DNA from: an uncultured Porphyromonadaceae bacterium
GTDB lineage: Bacteria > Bacteroidota > Bacteroidia > Bacteroidales > Muribaculaceae
Direction: 5' to 3'
NCBI GenBank assembly: GCA_902475285.1
Contig: CABRZA010000113.1
Location: 1 to 8,267, forward strand
Length of the DNA stretch: 8,267 nucleotides
Shown here: piece after piece, positions 1 through 4,871 of the stretch
How positions within the stretch are numbered: position 1 is the first letter of the stretch
Layout of the letters: each line of letters starts with the position of its first letter
The notes under the pieces: model-generated
Databases searched by the model: none
Seen by the model: only the letters and a program-made list of their open reading frames with translations
What the model was told of the DNA's origin: nothing
Program-made: the position numbers and the translations under genes

Positions 1-48
1 AACGCAAAAGCGAAACAGCGATGCCTCTCAGCAAAGTAAACGCCAAAC

Positions 49-122
49 GGTGTGGTAGATCAGCTGGTTAGATCGTCTGCCTGTCACGCAGAAGGTCGCG
101 GGTTCGAGTCCCGTCCATACCG
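49..122 (+). tRNA. tRNA-Asp (anticodon GTC)
   Basis: A complete cloverleaf can be drawn by hand. The acceptor stem is 49-55 with 115-121 (GGTGTGG/CCATACC, one G-T wobble). The D stem is GATC 58-61 with GATC 71-74. The anticodon stem is TCTGC 76-80 with GCAGA 88-92, with loop CTGTCAC and anticodon GTC at 83-85. The T stem is 98-102 with 110-114 around TTCGAGT. The discriminator is G122, as expected for Asp. The bases that follow are CAA, so the 3' CCA is not fully encoded and must be completed after transcription. It reads GAC and GAT codons. No promoter is recognisable in the 48 bases upstream, so it may be transcribed together with something beyond the window edge. Confidence 0.97.
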
Positions 123-137
123 CAAGAGGAGAGAGGA

Positions 138-185
138 GAATGAGAAATGTAAAATCTTCGGATTTCCGTTTCTCATTCTTTTTTT
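138..185 (+). terminator. Intrinsic terminator after tRNA-Asp
   Basis: A perfect 10-bp stem pairs 138-147 with 169-178, extended by a G-T wobble and a G-C pair. A small internal loop follows, then a second 5-bp stem 152-156/161-165 closed by a TTCG tetraloop (157-160). Seven T residues follow at 179-185. This is a textbook rho-independent terminator and ends the tRNA-Asp transcript. It ends only 15 bases before the next tRNA gene. Confidence 0.9.
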
Positions 186-200
186 ACCGAGAAAGAATCC

Positions 201-272
201 GGCCTTGTAGTTCAACGGATAGAACAAGGGTTTCCTAAACCTTAGATTGGGGTTCGATTCCCCACGGGGCTA
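201..272 (+). tRNA. tRNA-Arg (anticodon CCT)
   Basis: The cloverleaf is complete. The acceptor stem is GGCCTTG 201-207 with CGGGGCT 265-271, including three G-T wobbles, one at the first pair. The D stem is GTTC 210-213 with GAAC 222-225. The anticodon stem is 227-231 with 239-243, with loop TTCCTAA and anticodon CCT at 234-236. The T stem is TGGGG 248-252 with CCCCA 260-264 around TTCGATT. The discriminator is A272. The bases after it are CTA, so CCA is not encoded. It decodes AGG, a minor arginine codon. It lies just downstream of the tRNA-Asp terminator, so its promoter must overlap that hairpin or it depends on readthrough. Confidence 0.96.
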
Positions 273-276
273 CTAC

Positions 277-317
277 CGGCGCCGCACCCCGCCCTGGGAT
301 GCGGCGCCGATGTTTTT
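277..317 (+). terminator. Intrinsic terminator after tRNA-Arg
   Basis: A perfect 10-bp GC-rich stem pairs 277-286 (CGGCGCCGCA) with 300-309 (TGCGGCGCCG) around a 13-base loop. It is followed by ATG and a T tract at 313-317. It starts five bases after the tRNA discriminator and is the evident end of the tRNA-Arg transcript. Its T tract touches the left end of the inverted-repeat element that follows. Confidence 0.85.
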
Positions 318-483
318 AAGTATGTGTTCGAAATTATTTAAGGTATCGCCTCATAAATTCTGCGGCGCACTTTCGATTCCGGCCTCAGTTGTAATGGAAC
401 CCCATTACGCCATCGGCCGGACTCAAAATTTCATCCACATACTTTATAATTTAAAACGATAAATAATTTCGAACACATACTTA
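317..483. mobile_element. MITE-like element with perfect 24-bp terminal inverted repeats
   Basis: Bases 317-340 (beginning TAAGTATGTGTTCGAA) are the exact reverse complement of 460-483 (ending TTCGAACACATACTTA), a perfect 24-bp inverted repeat enclosing 119 bases. Both ends finish in TA, which would fit a TA target duplication of the kind left by IS630/Tc1-mariner elements, with the repeats proper starting AGTATGTG. The 9-mer CACATACTT occurs in the right repeat (474-482) and again inside it (436-444), like a subterminal transposase site. The interior carries nested hairpins and no plausible coding sequence, so any movement would need a transposase supplied elsewhere. It could instead be an immobile palindromic repeat or a structured RNA. 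The inverted repeat is certain; the MITE label is inference. Confidence 0.6.
375..424. repeat. Nested hairpin inside the MITE-like element
   Basis: An inner perfect 7-bp hairpin, GTAATGG 391-397 with CCATTAC 402-408 around AACC, sits inside an outer stem. The outer stem is GATTCCGGCC 375-384 with GGCCGGACTC 415-424, with a single mismatch. Together they give a bulged stem-loop near the centre of the 317-483 element. Confidence 0.65.
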
Positions 484-511
484 CATAAAAAGGCTTAGGA
501 GGCAAATATTG

Positions 512-546
512 CGAATGCCCCGATTCTTCGCGAGTCGGGGCATCCT
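512..546. other. Strong 12-bp hairpin without a clear T tract
   Basis: Bases 515-526 (ATGCCCCGATTC) pair with 532-543 (GAGTCGGGGCAT reading from G532) around a five-base loop, with one G-T wobble. Neither strand has a continuous T run after the stem, so terminator function is uncertain. It may be a degenerate terminator serving the converging transcripts, or an RNA element. Confidence 0.55.
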
Positions 547-637
547 GTGTATTGAAAAGCTTGTTTTGTCTTATTACTGATTTTTAGACCGAAGCAATAT
601 CGGAGGGTTTAATCGCCATTGATTATTTAACTTATCT

Positions 638-1066
638 TTACACAATCTTTTCGCTTGCCAAGAAAATCGTCAGGCGGACTTTCCCGGCGGCGATGCGAGA
701 GTCGTAAAGCGAACCGAAGCGAATATGTGCGTCGCCGGCAATTTCGTTGATGATGGTTTGGAGGTGGCTGATGTCGGCCATGGGAAAGCTGTTGGTGCTG
801 CCAGACGCCTGATATATAATAAATGCGCATCCATTTATCTTCCCGAGGTCGGCTTGCCGTATTTGCGGAGTGATTTTATTCAGCGTGTCGGCGATGCTGT
901 CGCCATCGGCGTCGAAGACATTGAGCTGCGCGGCGCCTACGATGTCGTGTAGGTCTTGAATGTCGAAGTTGATCAATCCCGGCGACGTGACGGCGTCGCG
1001 GATGGCGTCGACATGCTCGGGGCTCACCGACGCCAGAAGGGTTGCGAGGTATGTATCAGATTCCAT
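638..1066 (-). CDS. FtsZ-half protein: T7 loop plus FtsZ C-terminal domain, no GTPase domain
   Basis: The 142-residue product resembles the lower half of the division protein FtsZ. Residues 29-38 read PGLINFDIQD, matching the end of the FtsZ GTPase domain (PGLMNVDFAD in E. coli) and preserving the N-x-D-x-x-D pattern of the T7 synergy loop (N33, D35, D38). Residues about 60-138 follow the FtsZ C-terminal domain: a strand at 76-87 (KINGCAFIIYQA), a helix at 98-110, the DAHIRFGSLYDS segment at 112-123, and a closing strand KVRLTIFLAS at 129-138. The glycine-rich tubulin signature and the rest of the nucleotide pocket are absent, as are the C-terminal linker and FtsZ tail. There is no room upstream for the missing half, since a divergent gene begins at 1207. 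The start is the ATG at 1066. The reading frame is intact. Homology is judged by eye; a role in modulating FtsZ polymers is inference. Confidence 0.72.
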   Translation of the reverse strand: MESDTYLATLLASVSPEHVDAIRDAVTSPGLINFDIQDLHDIVGAAQLNVFDADGDSIADTLNKITPQIRQADLGKINGCAFIIYQASGSTNSFPMADISHLQTIINEIAGDAHIRFGSLYDSRIAAGKVRLTIFLASEKIV

Positions 1067-1137
1067 TGAGGCTTGTTTTATTGATGTACTCTTACAATAT
1101 ACGCCCGATATGATTTTTTGGGGGGCATGAACAGCCG

Positions 1138-1169
1138 TTTGCGCGGGCCGCGTAAAATTGCTATCTTTG
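1138..1169 (+). promoter_or_regulatory. Bacteroidota-type promoter for the permease-ribBA cluster
   Basis: TTTG at 1138-1141 is followed after exactly 20 bases by TATCTTTG at 1162-1169, a perfect match to the TANNTTTG -7 box at standard spacing. Transcription should begin near 1174, leaving a leader of roughly 30-45 bases before the permease start. No comparable promoter is visible for the divergent minus-strand gene. Its best candidate is a weak TATATTGT at 1101-1094 with no -33 element. Confidence 0.85.
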
Positions 1170-1206
1170 CACTTGCTTTCGGGGTATCGGTACCCGCGAG
1201 AGCTAT

Positions 1207-3021
1207 ATGCACGATAGAATGGTAATAATCAAACGTTTGTACAGCTATATGCTGCAGAGGTTCCTGCCGCTGCTGGCCATGACTTTTTTTATATGTCTGT
1301 TCATCGTGCTCATGCAGTTCCTCTGGCGCTTTGTCGACGACCTCGTGGGCAAAGGCTTGGCGTTCAGCGTGGTGGCAGAGTTGTTTTTCTATGCCGCCCT
1401 CACCATGGTGCCCACGGCGCTCCCCTTGGCGGTGCTCCTGGCGTCGCTGATGGTGTTCGGCAATCTTGGCGAAAAGTTCGAGCTCACGGCAATGAAGGCC
1501 TCTGGCATATCGCTTTTCCGCATCATGAAGCCCCTGATATGGCTTATGGTAATCATCGCCGGCGCCGCTTTCTTCTTCCAGAACAACGTGCTGCCGGTGG
1601 CGCAAACCAAGATGTGGACGCTGATGTTCTCCGTGCGACAGAAGTCGCCCGAAGTGGAAATCCCCGAAGGAACGTTCTACGACCAGATACCCAACATGAA
1701 CCTCTACGTAGAGCGCAAGAATCCCGACACGGGCATGCTCTACGGGATGATAATCTACGACCTCACGCGCGGCATCGACAACAACCGCGTGATACTCGCC
1801 GACTCGGGCCGCTTCAATTTCACCGAGGACAAGACACGCCTCTTCCTCGACCTCCACAGCGGCGAGATGTTCGAGAACATGCGCGACAATGCCATCGACG
1901 GCTCTTCGTCGCAGCGCTACCTGCCCTTCCGCCGCGAGCATTTCACGCGCAAGGAAATATATTTCCCCTTCGACGCCAACTTCAACCGCATGGACGAAGG
2001 CGGCGTGCGCGCCCTCTACATAGGCCAGAACATATCGCAGCTGCGCCACTCCATCGACTCCATCAACCATCAGGTCGACTCCATAGGCGAAGGCTACGCG
2101 CAGGAGCTGCTCAACGCCACCTATTTCGGCCTGCGGCCCACACGCAGCGTGATGCGCGGCGGCGAAGTGGTGCAGGAGCGCCGGCGCGACGTGGCGCTCG
2201 CCGAGCCTCTCGACGTCGACTCGCTTATGCGCGGCGATACGCCGTCGCAGGGCAAGACGTATCTCACCCAGGCTCTCGCACGCGCCAAGCGCCAGAAGCA
2301 GGAATACCTCTACCGCAGCCTTGCGCTCGCCGAGCAGGCCAAGCTCATGCGCCGCCACGACATAGAGATGCAGAAGAAATTCACCCTATCCTTCGCCTGC
2401 ATCATATTCTTCTTCATCGGCGCTCCGCTGGGCGCCATCATCAAGAAGGGCGGCATAGGCACGCCGCTCATTATCTCGGTGCTGCTGTTCATCGTCTACT
2501 TCATAATCGACAACGCCGGCTACAAGATGGCCCGCGACGGCAAAATCGAGGTGTGGCAGGGTATATGGCTGAGTTCGGCGGTGCTTCTCCCGCTGGGCGT
2601 GTTCTTCACCTACAAGGCCGTGGGCGACTCGCAGGTGTTCAATCTCGACGCTTATGCCAACTTCTTCCGCCGCCTCCGCGGCAAGGGCAACGAGCGCAGC
2701 CTCACACTCAAAGAAGTGCGCATGACCGACGTCGACCCCGAGCGCGCCCTAGCCATGCTCGAGGCCTTTGCCGCCGATGTGGCTGCGGCTCAGGAAGCGC
2801 TGAAACACCTCCCGGCGCCCAAACGCCTGTGGCTGCGGCTCACGCAGGGCGGTTGCCGCCAGCTGCGACAGCCCCTGGGCGTGTTGGTCGACTTTCTGTC
2901 GAACAGCCCCGACATATATGTGATAAATCTTTTGAACCAATATCCCTTCACCCCCACCATACGCAACATCGGCGGCGTGGCCACCACCACGGAATCGCTA
3001 ATCGACAGGTTGCGACGGTGA
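1207..3021 (+). CDS. LptF/LptG (YjgP/YjgQ) family permease
   Basis: An inner-membrane subunit of the kind that, with the LptB ATPase, extracts lipopolysaccharide and pushes it towards the outer membrane. Six hydrophobic segments occur in the family's 3+3 arrangement: about 20-40, 60-82, 107-127, 393-413, 420-438 and 449-470. Between the halves lie the periplasmic beta domain (about 140-270) and a charged, probably coiled-coil stretch (275-390). Family motifs include MVFGNLGEKFELTAMKASG (82-100) and KKFTLSFACIIFFFIGAPLG (390-409). At 604 residues it far exceeds the ~360 of E. coli LptF or LptG; the extra length is the mid-region and a ~130-residue C-terminal tail. Long versions are usual in Bacteroidales, so I do not assign LptF or LptG. 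No Shine-Dalgarno sequence decides the start; residue 5 (ATG at 1219) is an equally plausible start. First gene after the promoter at 1138-1169. Confidence 0.93.
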   Translation: MHDRMVIIKRLYSYMLQRFLPLLAMTFFICLFIVLMQFLWRFVDDLVGKGLAFSVVAELFFYAALTMVPTALPLAVLLASLMVFGNLGEKFELTAMKASGISLFRIMKPLIWLMVIIAGAAFFFQNNVLPVAQTKMWTLMFSVRQKSPEVEIPEGTFYDQIPNMNLYVERKNPDTGMLYGMIIYDLTRGIDNNRVILADSGRFNFTEDKTRLFLDLHSGEMFENMRDNAIDGSSSQRYLPFRREHFTRKEIYFPFDANFNRMDEGGVRALYIGQNISQLRHSIDSINHQVDSIGEGYAQELLNATYFGLRPTRSVMRGGEVVQERRRDVALAEPLDVDSLMRGDTPSQGKTYLTQALARAKRQKQEYLYRSLALAEQAKLMRRHDIEMQKKFTLSFACIIFFFIGAPLGAIIKKGGIGTPLIISVLLFIVYFIIDNAGYKMARDGKIEVWQGIWLSSAVLLPLGVFFTYKAVGDSQVFNLDAYANFFRRLRGKGNERSLTLKEVRMTDVDPERALAMLEAFAADVAAAQEALKHLPAPKRLWLRLTQGGCRQLRQPLGVLVDFLSNSPDIYVINLLNQYPFTPTIRNIGGVATTTESLIDRLRR

Positions 3022-3048
3022 AGAATCCTCTATAAACCACACTGACAT

Positions 3049-4269
3049 ATGGACACCAAGCCCGTAATCCTCGACAGTATAGAAGACGCCATCGACGATT
3101 TCCGCCATGGCAAAATGGTGATAGTGGTCGACGATGAAGATCGCGAGAACGAAGGCGACATCATCGTCGCCGCCGAGACCATCACCCCCGAGCAGGTCAA
3201 TTTCATGCTCAAAAACGCCCGCGGCGTGCTCTGTGCGCCCATCACGCTGTCGCGCTGCCGCGAGCTTGAGCTCCCGCACCAGGTGGAGCAGAACACGTCG
3301 ATGCTCGGCACGCCCTTCACCGTCACCGTCGACAAGCTCGAGGGCTGCACCACGGGCGTGAGCGCCGAAGACCGCTGCGCCACCATCCGCGCCCTTGCCG
3401 ACCCCTCGTCGACACCCGAAACCTTCGGCCGCCCCGGCCACATCAATCCCCTCTACGCCCAGGACCAGGGCGTGCTTCGCCGCAGCGGCCACACCGAGGC
3501 CGCCGTCGACCTCGCGCGCCTCGCCGGACTGCAACCCGCTGCGGCACTCATGGAGATAATGAGCGACGACGGCACAATGGCGCGTCTGCCCGAGCTGCGC
3601 CGCAAGGCCGCCGAGTGGGGCATGAAACTCATATCGATACGCGACCTCATTACCTATCGCCTTGCTTCCGAGCAGCTTGTGGAGAAGGGCGTGGAAGTCG
3701 ACATGCCCACGGCCTACGGCCACTTCCGCCTCATCCCCTTCCGCCAGAAGAGCAACGGCCTCGAGCACATAGCCCTCATCAAGGGCGACGTGACCGACGG
3801 CGAGCCCGTGCTTGTGCGCGTCCATTCGTCGTGCGCCACCGGCGACATCTTCGCCTCGCGCCGCTGCGACTGCGGCGAACAGCTCCACAAGGCCATGGAG
3901 ATGATCGAGGCCGAGGGTCGAGGCGCTCTCGTATACCTCAATCAGGAAGGCCGCGGCATAGGCCTCATGGACAAAATCAAGGCCTACAAGCTCCAGGAGG
4001 AGGGCCTCGACACCGTTGAGGCCAACATCCACCTGGGCCACGACGCCGACGAGCGCGACTACGGCGTGGGCGCACAGATTCTCAACATGCTCGGCATACG
4101 CCAGATGCGCCTTATGACCAACAACCCCGTGAAGCGCATAGGCCTCGAGGGCTACGGCCTCACCGTGGTCGAGAACGTGCCAATCGAGGTGGCCCCCAAC
4201 CCCTACAACATCCGCTACATGCACACCAAGAAGGAACGCATGGGCCACAATCTCAAGCAGGTGGAATGA
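3049..4269 (+). CDS. ribBA: Bifunctional DHBP synthase / GTP cyclohydrolase II
   Basis: Cytosolic enzyme supplying both branches of riboflavin synthesis. The N-terminal half converts ribulose 5-phosphate to 3,4-dihydroxy-2-butanone 4-phosphate. The C-terminal half opens GTP to the pyrimidine precursor. The DHBP synthase half (about 1-205) shows the acidic metal/substrate loop DDEDRENEGD (28-37), TTGVSAEDR (101-109) and GHTEAAVDLARLAGL (147-161). The cyclohydrolase half (about 206-406) shows the zinc cysteines C262, C273 and C275 in SSCATGDIFASRRCDCGEQL, then YLNQEGRGIGL (296-306), the conserved AY of KAYKLQ (311-316), DERDYG (334-339) and TNNPVKR (357-363). All key residues of both halves appear present, and 406 residues is the normal length. 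It begins 27 bases after the permease stop, so co-transcription is likely. No FMN riboswitch is visible in that short gap. Confidence 0.98.
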   Translation: MDTKPVILDSIEDAIDDFRHGKMVIVVDDEDRENEGDIIVAAETITPEQVNFMLKNARGVLCAPITLSRCRELELPHQVEQNTSMLGTPFTVTVDKLEGCTTGVSAEDRCATIRALADPSSTPETFGRPGHINPLYAQDQGVLRRSGHTEAAVDLARLAGLQPAAALMEIMSDDGTMARLPELRRKAAEWGMKLISIRDLITYRLASEQLVEKGVEVDMPTAYGHFRLIPFRQKSNGLEHIALIKGDVTDGEPVLVRVHSSCATGDIFASRRCDCGEQLHKAMEMIEAEGRGALVYLNQEGRGIGLMDKIKAYKLQEEGLDTVEANIHLGHDADERDYGVGAQILNMLGIRQMRLMTNNPVKRIGLEGYGLTVVENVPIEVAPNPYNIRYMHTKKERMGHNLKQVE

Positions 4270-4871
4270 TGGACGCCGCAAAAAGCCCGCGCCATAATTT
4301 CGAGGCCTTCATCGCCGGCATGGACGGCCGCGAGGACGACACGCAGTTTGTCCTGCGCTACAGCGGCGAAGGCCTCGCCGAGGCGGCCGAATATCTCCGC
4401 GCTCACCCCACGGCCGAAGCCGCCGAGATGCTGCTCATGATAGCACGCCTCCACACCGTGTCGCTCTGCGCCAACAACATGCCCGTCGAGGCGCTCCGTA
4501 CCGGCGTCATGGCCTTGCAGATGCTTTTTATCCTGCGCATAAACCCCGAAGGCTGTGCCAAAGTTTATGTCCACACATGGCTCGACCTCGGCGTCTACTC
4601 CGCTTTGGCCTCGCAGGCCCTCGGCGACGCCGACGGTCATTTCGAGGTCGTCACCGATATGTGTCAGGGTATGGTGCTCGCGTGCGTCGATGCCTACGGG
4701 CTTGCCTCCGAGCCGCAGTTCGGCATGATGGCCGACGCTGTCGGCGCCGACCTTGCCGAGGCCGGGCGTAAGCCGGTTTTCGACGGCCACCCTATCACGC
4801 CCTATATGGCTGTCGACATCCTCGCCGACATATGGCAGCGCCTCGCCGCCGTGGCTCCCGTGGAGGAGTAA
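4266..4871 (+). CDS. Unrecognised 201-residue protein, translationally coupled to ribBA
   Basis: I do not recognise this family. The product is probably cytosolic: no signal peptide and no convincing membrane segment. It is rich in alanine, leucine and acidic residues and looks largely helical, with runs such as EAAEYLRAHPTAEAAEMLLM (35-54) suggesting a helical-repeat or bundle fold. Its ATG overlaps the ribBA stop in an ATGA arrangement (4266-4269), with a second ATG immediately after it at 4269, so coupled translation with ribBA is likely. Base composition and codon choice match the neighbours, supporting a real gene. The overlap suggests a link to riboflavin supply or to the permease, but nothing in the protein itself shows this. 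Its stop codon ends at 4871, directly against the stop of the converging flippase gene. Confidence 0.85.
   Translation: MMDAAKSPRHNFEAFIAGMDGREDDTQFVLRYSGEGLAEAAEYLRAHPTAEAAEMLLMIARLHTVSLCANNMPVEALRTGVMALQMLFILRINPEGCAKVYVHTWLDLGVYSALASQALGDADGHFEVVTDMCQGMVLACVDAYGLASEPQFGMMADAVGADLAEAGRKPVFDGHPITPYMAVDILADIWQRLAAVAPVEE

Larger units (their letters stand above)
273..637. other. 365-base intergenic region: terminator, MITE-like element, hairpin
   Basis: This stretch between tRNA-Arg and the minus-strand gene ending at 638 has no convincing protein-coding gene. It holds the tRNA-Arg terminator (277-317), an inverted-repeat element (317-483) and a separate hairpin (512-546). I see nothing assignable in 547-637, which is AT-rich and contains no T-tract terminator for the converging minus-strand gene. 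Confidence 0.8.

Noticed and set aside
253..381. Possible attachment-site duplication: TTCGATTCC occurs in the tRNA-Arg T loop and again near 372-380
   Set aside because: Only nine bases are shared, the second copy is inside the inverted-repeat element, and there is no integrase or other island gene.
247..462. 71-codon open frame over the tRNA-Arg 3' end and the inverted-repeat element
   Set aside because: It starts inside a tRNA gene, crosses a terminator and the inverted-repeat arm, and has no family resemblance.
1201..1252. Direct repeat AGCTATATGC at 1201-1210 and 1243-1252 around the permease start
   Set aside because: Ten bases, only two copies, with the second inside coding sequence; most likely chance.
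1078..2358. Long open frame (426 codons) on the minus strand across the permease gene
   Set aside because: It is antisense to a clear LptF/LptG-family gene; the translation is rich in His, Ala, Val and Glu and resembles no family. GC-rich third positions commonly leave such antisense frames open.
1293..3035. 580-codon open frame on the plus strand in another phase of the permease gene
   Set aside because: The translation is dominated by Arg, His, Pro and Ala, typical of an out-of-phase GC-rich frame, and the overlapping permease frame has real membrane segments and motifs.
3022..3048. Possible riboswitch or promoter before ribBA
   Set aside because: The gap is only 27 bases, far too short for an FMN riboswitch, and contains no TANNTTTG box.
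2998..4281. Long open frame (427 codons) on the minus strand across ribBA
   Set aside because: It is the antisense shadow of ribBA, with the same low-complexity composition and no recognisable motif.
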